Below are positions 1 to 6,441 of a stretch of 18,746 nucleotides of DNA, piece after piece; the stretch's first letter is position 1, and each line of letters opens with the position of its first letter. Under the pieces are notes generated by a model. That model saw only the letters and a list, made by a program, of their open reading frames with translations, did not search any database and was not told the DNA's origin. A program made the translations under genes and the position numbers. The stretch is taken from NCBI GenBank assembly GCA_002404835.1, contig DHKM01000010.1, forward strand, positions 1 through 18,746, read 5' to 3'. The stretch is from Caryophanales bacterium UBA4694. Lineage in GTDB: Bacteria; Bacillota_I; Bacilli_A; RFN20; CAG-288.

Positions 1-2328
1 AAATCCTCGCCGTTCTTGAACTGTCCGAACCTTGAATCCTTATCGCTAAATGGAAAAGGAAGCAGCAAACTTGTTGCTGAAGATAAATGTTTGAAAGATT
101 CGTCGGGCCGGATTTTGACTGTCTATAGCAAGCTTCCGAAAAACGTTACAGATTATTCTTTTGTTTCCTCCAAGTTTTATTTCGGAGCTTTTCGGGGAGT
201 CGGATGGATTGAGAACCTTTCAATCTCCGCTTCGGATTTTTCTACGGACTCTTCTGGGACGCAGATAAATCAATCAATCTTCTTTGGCTTCAAGGATCAA
301 AATGATATTAGGAGTAATCTCAAACTTAAGGGGAGAACGTCCTCTCTTAAAGATGGAAAACATAATGTTACCGTGAAAGTCCTGACTTTGAGGACGGATG
401 TTAAGGGGAATCTTACGATACCTGATTCTTCATTTTTGAATTCACAGATTGATATTATCCGTATTCCCTATTCTAATGGTTCGATTCCTTCTCATTTTTT
501 GGATAATATAAAATCTTCGTCAAATTCTGGACTTGTTTTCCAGGTGCAGCAAGGAGAAAATGGTCAATATAACAATGGCGGTGATGATGCTTTGCAAGAT
601 AAAACGAAAGCGGAAACCGGACTGTTGGATTTCGGAAATGATTCAGGATATCAAGAGATTGAAAACGAAGCTTTCAATGGCGTTGCTGAATTGAAAAGAC
701 TGATTTTACCCCCAACCATGAAATCTATCGGCAATAACGCTTTTTTGAATGATACAAACCTTGATGAAATTGTTTTAAATGAGGGACTGACCACTATCGG
801 TGAAAGTGCATTTCAAAGGAATCCCCAAAAAAATAGGGTTGTCAAGAAGAAGGATGCTGATGGGACAAGTACAAGCGATGACTACATTGGTCTTCCTTCT
901 ACGTTAACAAGCATTGGTGCCAGTGCCTTTGAAGGTGCGGGTCTTCAAGGGAATCTTGTAATACCTGCATCTCTTTCTGAAATGGGCAGTAACTGTTTTC
1001 GTTTCAATAATATCGGTACGGGGATTACTTCTGTAACTTTTGAAGGTAATTCAGAATTGAATTCCATACCGGAAAAAGCCTTTGATCAATGTCAGAAAAT
1101 CACTTCTCTTACTCTTTCCGATTCGATTACTTCGATTCAATTTGCTGCATTTTGGGCTAGTTCTGATGGCTCTGGAGGACTGAAGTCATTGGATACTAAA
1201 AATGTGACCACTATTGGATACCAGGCTTTCCAAGGACAGGGACTTACTTCTCTTACTGTGTCATCTAAAATGGTATCTATTGAGGAACAAGCATTTAAAT
1301 TTTGCCGAAATCTGACTACCTTGACATTTGAATCGAGCGAAACTCGATTGGACCTAAAAAAAGAAGCCTTCATGAATTGTACGGCTCTCACTTCCCTGGA
1401 TTTGAGTAAACGTCCCATTTATCTTCACGACAGTGTTTTTTGCGAGTGCTCCAGTGTCGCTGAAGTGAATTTTGGATCTAAGATTTTGCATATTGGAAAT
1501 TGGTGTTTTGAACAGACCAAGGTTACAGTAATTGATTTGAGTGAATGTAAAAGTCTGGATTTTGTAAGCGGCTTTAATAGGTGCTTGCAATTGACCACCG
1601 TCAAGCTTCCGGAAAAAGGGAAGCTGACAACAATTGGAAGATCCGCATTTTGTGGAGATAGCAAATTGGTGTCTATCAATGTTCCGGAAACAATAACGGA
1701 TATTATGGATTCTGCATTCAGCCAAACAGGATTGGAGAAAATTGTACTTCCTGCCTCCCTAAGCAATTTAAGTTATTATGGTGCCAATCAATTTAATGGG
1801 TGTAACAACTTGAAAACTATAATCTTCGAGGGGAAAAATTTCTCGATGCCGACAAATGCGATAAGCAACTGCCCGGAATTGACAACCGTCATCTTCCAAA
1901 ACGATCAGACAAATAATAATTATTCTTCCGGATGTTTTTCCAATTGTCCGAAACTGGAGCTTGTTGTTCTGCCCGACAGTTTTGACTTGAAGTGTGATAC
2001 GAAGCTTTTTTCCGGGTGTCCGTCACTTGCCACAAGTGGTCATGTCTGTGTCGGTCCTAGGACATCTGAAATCACTTTGGGGAATTGGAATAGGCTCGAT
2101 GATACGAAATCCGTAATCGTTGCCTATAAAAAAGAAGGTACGACAATGACTTTTAAGGATATGATCCTTTGGGAGTGGATTTCTGCTGAGAAGACTGGGG
2201 TTGAATTCTCTGTAGTTGATTCTGAATCCAAGTCAATAGACAGTTCTTCCGTGGTGAAAACGGGTTTTTGTTCTTTCTCTTCCAGTCTGATGACGTATCT
2301 TTGGTACCGACAATCTCGATTCCGTTGA
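1..2328 (+). CDS. BspA-type leucine-rich-repeat surface protein, 5' truncated by window edge
   Basis: The reading frame is open from base 1, so the true start lies outside the window; the TTG at 16 falls inside a repeat (FLNCPNLESLSL) and is not a start. About 775 residues are visible. From about residue 215 to 650 the protein is a run of BspA/TpLRR-type repeats of roughly 23 residues, with the recurring pattern of a hydrophobic strand, then I-G-x-x-A-F, then C-x-x-L-T-x-L (for example SIGNNAFLNDTNLDEIVL and TIGRSAFCGDSKLVSINV). Such repeats form curved solenoids and usually sit on exported surface proteins that bind host or bacterial ligands; the signal peptide and anchor cannot be seen here. 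The last about 20 codons are odd in composition, and a second frame continues sensibly to 2372, so the C-terminus may be frameshifted. The ligand is unknown. The family call is secure. Confidence 0.88.
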   Translation, partial: KSSPFLNCPNLESLSLNGKGSSKLVAEDKCLKDSSGRILTVYSKLPKNVTDYSFVSSKFYFGAFRGVGWIENLSISASDFSTDSSGTQINQSIFFGFKDQNDIRSNLKLKGRTSSLKDGKHNVTVKVLTLRTDVKGNLTIPDSSFLNSQIDIIRIPYSNGSIPSHFLDNIKSSSNSGLVFQVQQGENGQYNNGGDDALQDKTKAETGLLDFGNDSGYQEIENEAFNGVAELKRLILPPTMKSIGNNAFLNDTNLDEIVLNEGLTTIGESAFQRNPQKNRVVKKKDADGTSTSDDYIGLPSTLTSIGASAFEGAGLQGNLVIPASLSEMGSNCFRFNNIGTGITSVTFEGNSELNSIPEKAFDQCQKITSLTLSDSITSIQFAAFWASSDGSGGLKSLDTKNVTTIGYQAFQGQGLTSLTVSSKMVSIEEQAFKFCRNLTTLTFESSETRLDLKKEAFMNCTALTSLDLSKRPIYLHDSVFCECSSVAEVNFGSKILHIGNWCFEQTKVTVIDLSECKSLDFVSGFNRCLQLTTVKLPEKGKLTTIGRSAFCGDSKLVSINVPETITDIMDSAFSQTGLEKIVLPASLSNLSYYGANQFNGCNNLKTIIFEGKNFSMPTNAISNCPELTTVIFQNDQTNNNYSSGCFSNCPKLELVVLPDSFDLKCDTKLFSGCPSLATSGHVCVGPRTSEITLGNWNRLDDTKSVIVAYKKEGTTMTFKDMILWEWISAEKTGVEFSVVDSESKSIDSSSVVKTGFCSFSSSLMTYLWYRQSRFR

Positions 2329-2354
2329 AACGAACGGATGGAAGAGCATCGTTC

Positions 2355-2383
2355 TTGCAAAGTTATTTATAACTAACTATACT
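2355..2383 (+). promoter_or_regulatory. Predicted sigma-A-type promoter of the ZIP transporter gene
   Basis: TTGCAA (2355-2360), a 17-base spacer, then TATACT (2378-2383). Transcription would start near 2389-2391, right at the AGGAGG ribosome binding site (2390-2395), which is 7 bases before the ATG at 2403. The promoter overlaps the last codons of the alternative frame of the LRR gene. Confidence 0.6.
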
Positions 2384-2384
2384 T

Positions 2385-2421
2385 AGGACAGGAGGTCTTA
2401 GTATGAATCCTGTCCTTTTTT
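2385..2421 (+). terminator. Terminator-like hairpin spanning the SD and start codon of the ZIP gene
   Basis: AGGACAGG (2385-2392) and CCTGTCCT (2409-2416) are a perfect 8-base inverted repeat with a 16-base loop, followed by T's to 2421. It is the only terminator-like element after the LRR gene. It encloses part of the AGGAGG, the ATG at 2403 and the first codons of the ZIP gene. A second, weaker hairpin (2383-2389 with 2395-2401, two G-U pairs) places AGGAG in its loop and cannot form at the same time. The long loop lowers confidence that it terminates. Confidence 0.4.
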
Positions 2422-3200
2422 CTGTATTCGGTATTTCGTTTATCTTTTTGTGCACGACTTTGGGTGCTTCTTTTGTCTTTTTCTTCAAGAGGGAGATTTC
2501 CGGAAGACTCAATGATGTCATTGTCGGGTTTGCCGGCGGTATCATGCTTGCTGCCAGCTGTTTTTCCTTGATCGGACCTGTTCTTGAGATGGATGATCTT
2601 GTTCTTCCCGGATATGCAGTTGGTGCAATCGGAACGCTTCTCGGGGTTCTGTTCTTGTATCTGATCGACAGGCTTCTTCCGCATTTCCATATTGCGGAGA
2701 AGAAAAACGAAGGTTTAGGAGCTTCCAAGGTAAACAAGACGCTCAAGATGTTCTTTGCCGTTACGATCCACAATATACCGGAGGGACTCAGCGTCGGTGT
2801 TGCTTTCGGTGTAGCTTTGAGCCTTTATGCCTCGTCTTCCGATATGTCTTTTGTCTTCAGTGCGTTGTCCCTGGCTCTCGGCATCGGAATCCAGAACATA
2901 CCGGAGGGACTCAGTGTCGCTCTTCCCTTTAAGGCTGAGACGTCAAAAAGGGGAAAGGCTTTCCTTTACGGGACTTTGAGCGGTGCAGTGGAGCCTATTG
3001 CGGCTCTGTTTGGCCTTTTCCTTGCTATGCAGGTTCAGTCGATCATGCCATGGGCGCTTTCTTTTGCCGGTGGTGCCATGCTCTATGTGATTCTGGAGGA
3101 GATGGTTCCCGAGACCAGCAAGGATAGTACCAGTCATCTTGGCGTCTTCAGTTTCATCTTCGGTTTTGTCCTCATGATGGTGATGGATCGAGCATTATAA
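2403..3200 (+). CDS. ZIP-family divalent metal transporter
   Basis: A 265-residue integral membrane protein of the ZIP family (ZupT/GufA-like branch), which imports Zn2+ or other divalent cations across the cytoplasmic membrane. About eight hydrophobic segments are visible. The two signature metal-site motifs are present: HNIPEG at residues 123-128 (TM4) and QNIPEG at 164-169 (TM5). EEMVPE follows at 232-237, as is typical of the bacterial branch. The cytoplasmic loop between TM3 and TM4 carries the short histidine stretch HFH (94-96). Length is normal for bacterial ZIPs. The ATG at 2403 has a perfect AGGAGG 7 bases upstream and its own promoter. The gene is monocistronic, with a strong hairpin directly after the stop. 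Metal preference cannot be read from the sequence. Confidence 0.93.
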   Translation: MNPVLFSVFGISFIFLCTTLGASFVFFFKREISGRLNDVIVGFAGGIMLAASCFSLIGPVLEMDDLVLPGYAVGAIGTLLGVLFLYLIDRLLPHFHIAEKKNEGLGASKVNKTLKMFFAVTIHNIPEGLSVGVAFGVALSLYASSSDMSFVFSALSLALGIGIQNIPEGLSVALPFKAETSKRGKAFLYGTLSGAVEPIAALFGLFLAMQVQSIMPWALSFAGGAMLYVILEEMVPETSKDSTSHLGVFSFIFGFVLMMVMDRAL

Positions 3201-3224
3201 AAGCCTTGGCCTGGGCCAAGGCTT
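3197..3224 (-). terminator. Terminator of the aldo/keto reductase operon, possibly bidirectional
   Basis: AAGCCTTGGCC (3201-3211) pairs perfectly with GGCCAAGGCTT (3214-3224). Read on the minus strand the stem is followed by TTTTATAAT, as for an intrinsic terminator, and lies 9 bases after the reductase stop. On the plus strand it starts directly after the ZIP stop (3198-3200) but lacks a T-run, so termination in that direction would be weaker. Confidence 0.8.
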
Positions 3225-3233
3225 GCTTCCGGT

Positions 3234-4139
3234 TCAGGGGAGAAGGTTTCCTGTGGAAAGATAGAGTCTGTACCACTCTTCTTTTGTCATCTTGAGGTTT
3301 GCTCCGTCCAAGGCTTCCTTGATATGTTTCTTGTCCATGCTTCCGATCAGGACTTCGACGTTGTCTCCGAGCATGGTGAGGAAGGATATGGCTATGGAGG
3401 AAGGCGAGACATTGTATTTTCTGGCAAGATCTTCCATCACGTCCCTTGTCTTCTGCATCTTCTCTTCCTTGAAGATGGTGTTCTTGAAGAAACCGTAGAC
3501 AAACGGAGACCAGCACTGGAGGATCATCTTCTTTCTCTTGAGATAGAAGAACAGGCCGTCCTGGAGATTGGGGATTTGGTCCGGTGCATTGACATTGAAG
3601 GTCTGGCTGATCAGGGACAATTGACCTAGTCCGACCTGAAGCTGGTCGAGGATCAGGGGTTGCTTTACATCGCTTTTCAGGTATTCGATCTGCTGGATGT
3701 CCATGTTGCTGACACCGAAGTTGATGACCTTTTCTTCTTCCTGGATCTGGTCGAAGGCTTCGGATATCTCATGACTGTCCATGAAGATGTCGACGCGGTG
3801 GAGGAGATAGGAATCCAGATAGTCGAGGTTCATCCTATTTAGGGAATCGTTCAAAGACGAAAGAATATGCTCCTTGCTCAAGTCCATATAGGTGACGCTG
3901 TCTGTTTTTCCGGTCTTCAGGATTCCGCATTTTGTCTGGATGAGCATGTCTTTTCTCCATTCCGGATGGAGTTTCATGACCTGTCCGAACTTGATTTCGG
4001 ATTCGTGTCTGCAGTAGACGTCGCTGAGATCGAAGGAATTGATTCCGTTTTCAAGGCAGAAGGCGATGATTTCTTCCAGATCATTTACGGAGACCGGATT
4101 CAGTCTCATCATTCCGAGTAGTATTTTGCTTCGTTTCAT
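3234..4139 (-). CDS. Aldo/keto reductase family oxidoreductase (YdhF-like)
   Basis: A 301-residue cytoplasmic protein with the aldo/keto reductase TIM-barrel pattern, expected to reduce carbonyl compounds with NAD(P)H. The full catalytic tetrad is visible: Asp37 and Tyr42 in FDLSDVY, Lys70 in IQTKCG, and His114 in LLHRVD. NFGVSNM (140-146) matches the conserved GVSN strand, and LIGSM near the C-terminus fits the NADP-phosphate-binding loop. The layout resembles E. coli YdhF. The ATG at 4139 has an AGGA about 10 bases upstream. The start lies inside the 3' end of the ECF gene (59-base overlap), so the two are probably co-transcribed and may be translationally coupled. The physiological substrate is unknown and the transporter next door does not reveal it. 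Confidence 0.92.
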   Translation of the reverse strand: MKRSKILLGMMRLNPVSVNDLEEIIAFCLENGINSFDLSDVYCRHESEIKFGQVMKLHPEWRKDMLIQTKCGILKTGKTDSVTYMDLSKEHILSSLNDSLNRMNLDYLDSYLLHRVDIFMDSHEISEAFDQIQEEEKVINFGVSNMDIQQIEYLKSDVKQPLILDQLQVGLGQLSLISQTFNVNAPDQIPNLQDGLFFYLKRKKMILQCWSPFVYGFFKNTIFKEEKMQKTRDVMEDLARKYNVSPSSIAISFLTMLGDNVEVLIGSMDKKHIKEALDGANLKMTKEEWYRLYLSTGNLLP

Positions 4140-4905
4140 GTTGTTCTTTTCCTTTCATCTGTGATAATGATAGCACATTTTCCAGATCGTTGAACGCATT
4201 GAATTTCTTCGTGGCATGATAGAGGGGATAGAACAGTGGAAGGACAAGAAGGATCGTGAGCAGGGAGGTGACAAGGGAAGCGGGCAGTTTGGCAAGCGAT
4301 GTGGCCAGAGCTTCTTCGGATGTCATTCCGATAATCGTATTGATCAGCATCCTTATGAAGAATTCGCCGATGACATTTACGCCGATTGCCACTACCAAGG
4401 AGAAGGACAGGCAGTTCATGGTCGGATCAAGGTTCTTGGACAGGAAGGAGACGACAAGGAAGAGGATGGCTAAGGCAAAGGAGAGGACGAGGATCCACAG
4501 CGTGATTTTCGGTGTATCGATGAGATATAGGTAGAGAAGATAACCCGATAGACCTGTCAGGGCCAGGGAACTGATCAGATTGAAGGTAAAGCCGTTTGCC
4601 TTCTTCTTCAGCATGACCCGGAACAGAAGTCCGACGATGAATCCCATCAGGAACTTCAGGATGAATGTCCGCAGATAGGTTTCAGGACCATATCCCATCA
4701 CGATGTCGTTTAGTCCCATTCCGATGCTTCCCGACAGTCCGCCGATAAGTCCTCCGCAGAGAAGTCCGGCCAATAGGCAGACTAGGTTTCCCAGATGGAT
4801 CTTGCTGGCCCCGAAGGGAATGAATATCATGGTTCCGATAAAGGACAGGGCGGAGAACATGGCAATATAGATCAGCTTCAAAAGGATTTTTCTGTTACGT
4901 TTCAT
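4081..4905 (-). CDS. ECF-type transporter S component (substrate-binding membrane protein)
   Basis: A 274-residue, very hydrophobic protein with about six to eight membrane segments. The N-terminal part, with HLGNLVCLLAGLLCGG, a Gly-rich helix (GGLSGSIGMGLNDI) and PETYLRTFILKFLMG, matches the style of energy-coupling-factor S components that bind vitamins or precursors. The vitamin cannot be named. No EcfA/EcfA'/EcfT genes lie in the window, consistent with a group II system that shares a module encoded elsewhere. The frame stays open upstream to 5109, but the chosen ATG at 4905 has GAGGT 4 bases before it and begins the Lys/Arg-rich lead into TM1; the upstream extension is polar and runs across the divergent promoter region. 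The last about 25 residues are hydrophilic and overlap the reductase start, which is unusual. Confidence 0.8.
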   Translation of the reverse strand: MKRNRKILLKLIYIAMFSALSFIGTMIFIPFGASKIHLGNLVCLLAGLLCGGLIGGLSGSIGMGLNDIVMGYGPETYLRTFILKFLMGFIVGLLFRVMLKKKANGFTFNLISSLALTGLSGYLLYLYLIDTPKITLWILVLSFALAILFLVVSFLSKNLDPTMNCLSFSLVVAIGVNVIGEFFIRMLINTIIGMTSEEALATSLAKLPASLVTSLLTILLVLPLFYPLYHATKKFNAFNDLENVLSLSQMKGKEQHETKQNTTRNDETESGLRK

Positions 4906-4909
4906 AGAT

Positions 4910-4932
4910 ACCTCAATTCGCCATCTATTATA
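4910..4932 (-). promoter_or_regulatory. Predicted -10 element and ribosome binding site of the ECF/reductase operon
   Basis: On the minus strand TATAAT (4927-4932) lies 21 bases before the ATG at 4905, and GAGGT (4910-4914) lies between. No good -35 hexamer is seen at 16-18 bases, so the promoter may be weak or helped by a regulator. Confidence 0.45.
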
Positions 4933-4964
4933 TACGATAGTTTCTTCTCTTTGTTTCTTTTCTC

Positions 4965-5005
4965 TTGTCTCTTTTCCGTTTTGCGGATATGATAATTTCA
5001 GGAGG
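4965..5005 (+). promoter_or_regulatory. Predicted promoter and SD of the cupin operon
   Basis: TTGTCT (4965-4970), 17 bases, TATGAT (4988-4993; an overlapping GATAAT is at 4991-4996). The expected start near 5000 coincides with the AGGAGG at 5000-5005, so the leader would be only about 19 bases. It is divergent from the ECF promoter. Confidence 0.4.
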
Positions 5006-5018
5006 CATTCTATACTGG

Positions 5019-5657
5019 ATGATTTACGGAAATCTTTACCAAAAGCATCCGCCCCGGAAAGGATTGACGGTTTCTTCTTTTCTTGTTGGGACCGGTTCTT
5101 TTGAGGCAACTTATTTTTCCTTGGGAAGCCATACGAGCATTTCCAGGGAGTCTTATCCTGTTTTCCATCTTTACGTCTGTCTTGGCGGAGAACTTCTTTT
5201 GGATTCGGACAAGAAGGAGAAACTTTGTGCTTTTGATTGTTTTCTGTGCCGTCCGGATGTCTTGATCGGTATGGATAGTCTCAGCGGAACAGGATACATC
5301 GATGTTCTGTTAAAGGAGGATCATATTAGAATGAACGACAACATTCAGGCAGGCAAGGTGTTCCACCTTGCGGATTTGGTCGATTATGAGGAAGACAGCG
5401 TCGTCAATATGGATGTGATGCATAACGACAAGATGAAGCTTGCCGTCATGGCTTTCGACAAGGGGCAATCCTTAAGCGCCCACAAGGCGCCCGGTGATGC
5501 CGTTCTCTTCATTCTGGAAGGGGAAGCCGTCATTTCCTATGAAGGAAAGGACTATCCGGTCAAAAAGGGAGATGAGTTCTGTTTCAAGAAGAACGGCCTT
5601 CATGCCTTGAAGGCAACAGAGCGCTTCAAGATGGCTCTTCTTCTGAGTCTCGATTGA
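5019..5657 (+). CDS. Two-domain cupin protein
   Basis: A 212-residue soluble protein with two cupin-like beta-barrels. The C-terminal one (about residues 130-212) is clear: GQSLSAHKAPGDAVLFILEG resembles cupin motif 1, and PVKKGDEFCFKKNGLHALKA resembles motif 2. In motif 1 one His is kept but the second is Lys, and the usual Glu is not in place, so metal binding is altered or absent. The N-terminal half (FEATYFSLG, YPVFHLYVCLGGELLLD) looks like a degenerate cupin, as in mannose-6-phosphate-isomerase-like or sensory bicupins. The frame is open from 4965, but the ATG at 5019 is preferred because AGGAGG lies at 5000-5005; the 13-base spacing is long. The gene is 3 bases from the next, so they form an operon. 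Substrate unknown. Confidence 0.75.
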   Translation: MIYGNLYQKHPPRKGLTVSSFLVGTGSFEATYFSLGSHTSISRESYPVFHLYVCLGGELLLDSDKKEKLCAFDCFLCRPDVLIGMDSLSGTGYIDVLLKEDHIRMNDNIQAGKVFHLADLVDYEEDSVVNMDVMHNDKMKLAVMAFDKGQSLSAHKAPGDAVLFILEGEAVISYEGKDYPVKKGDEFCFKKNGLHALKATERFKMALLLSLD

Positions 5658-5660
5658 TCC

Positions 5661-6356
5661 ATGGCAACACGTATTCCTTATCCCAAACTTTTCCAGGCCA
5701 TGCTGAATCTTCATGGCTTTGTCAGCGAGACGAGTCTTTGCGGCCTCATGATCCGATATCATCCTAATGCCAGCGAGGAAATCGGGGTCAATTTGCTGAA
5801 CCGGTTTGTTTTCGAACATGCCGACGAATTCGAATTCCGTAAAACGGAAAATCACGGGATGTTTGCCTTCAAGAAGGGAGCTCTTGATATCTCAATCGAC
5901 AAGTTCATCAAGCATTTCGTGGAAGGTCATAAGCTTTATCTCTATGTTCCCGAGAATGAGGACGAGTTTCTGAAGTATTCTTCTTCCTATGATGAGAATC
6001 CGGAGGCTTATGTTGATGATAAAGTACTGAACGATTTCCGTATTTTCCTGAAATATGTCATCAAGAAACCTGCAGATTTCAAAAGATTCTATGAAGCATC
6101 CCTGAAATATGCCCCGAGAATGGACACAAAAGGCCTTAAAAGCGAATTCGGCAGATTCCCGATTCCGGATTCTAAGCTGGAGGATTACCTCAGACTTTAT
6201 TATGGCGTTTTAAACCATCTGAGAAGGCCAAATTATGGTGGCTTTACACTTGATGAGCTTTCTGCCATATTCGGAGTGGAAACCATCATGGATTGCGAGC
6301 CTTTTGAAGATGCGGCCCTCTCCTTTGGTTTCTATGAGCATTTCCGGCTTTCTTGA
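5661..6356 (+). CDS. Conserved-looking protein of unknown function
   Basis: A 231-residue soluble protein that I do not recognise. It has no signal peptide and no membrane segment. The first about 70 residues (PYPKLFQAMLNLHGFVSETS) read as a small helical domain, perhaps winged-helix-like; the rest is mixed and rich in aromatic and charged residues (LKYVIKKPADFKRFYEASLK, FTLDELSAIFGVETIM). The ATG lies 3 bases after the cupin stop and has no good SD, so it is probably translated by coupling from the cupin gene. The shared operon suggests a common role with the cupin. A strong terminator follows 7 bases after the stop. Codon use matches its neighbours, so the coding call is firm although the function is open. 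Confidence 0.72.
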   Translation: MATRIPYPKLFQAMLNLHGFVSETSLCGLMIRYHPNASEEIGVNLLNRFVFEHADEFEFRKTENHGMFAFKKGALDISIDKFIKHFVEGHKLYLYVPENEDEFLKYSSSYDENPEAYVDDKVLNDFRIFLKYVIKKPADFKRFYEASLKYAPRMDTKGLKSEFGRFPIPDSKLEDYLRLYYGVLNHLRRPNYGGFTLDELSAIFGVETIMDCEPFEDAALSFGFYEHFRLS

Positions 6357-6363
6357 TTTTCAG

Positions 6364-6400
6364 CTGCTTCTTCCTTTTTCTGGGAAGAAGCAGTTTTTTT
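6364..6400 (+). terminator. Strong intrinsic terminator of the cupin operon
   Basis: CTGCTTCTTCC (6364-6374) pairs perfectly with GGAAGAAGCAG (6383-6393) over an 8-base loop, followed by seven T's (6394-6400). Confidence 0.95.
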
Positions 6401-6408
6401 AGACAAGC

Positions 6409-6435
6409 AAATAAAAATCCACCCCGAAGGGTGGA
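6409..6435 (-). terminator. Intrinsic terminator of the lipoprotein operon
   Basis: Read on the minus strand, CCACCC-TTCG-GGGTGG (6434-6419) forms a 6-7 bp stem closed by a C(UUCG)G tetraloop, one of the most stable RNA loops, followed by ATTTTTATTT. It lies 7 bases after the stop of the 601-residue lipoprotein and sits back to back with the plus-strand terminator at 6364. Confidence 0.88.
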
Positions 6436-6441
6436 CAGGAT

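Noticed and set aside
16..18. TTG as the start of the LRR gene
   Set aside because: The codon is the Leu inside a repeat (FLNCPNLESL) and the frame is open to base 1, so the gene continues to the left of the window.
2250..2275. Programmed -1 frameshift site in the LRR gene
   Set aside because: Neither the AAAA nor the TTTTT run forms a proper X XXY YYZ slippery heptamer in the reading frame, and no strong downstream structure was seen; a simple indel is more likely.
4906..5109. Upstream extension of the ECF frame to 5109
   Set aside because: The 68 added residues are polar and cross the divergent promoter region and the start of the cupin gene; the ATG at 4905 has a proper SD.
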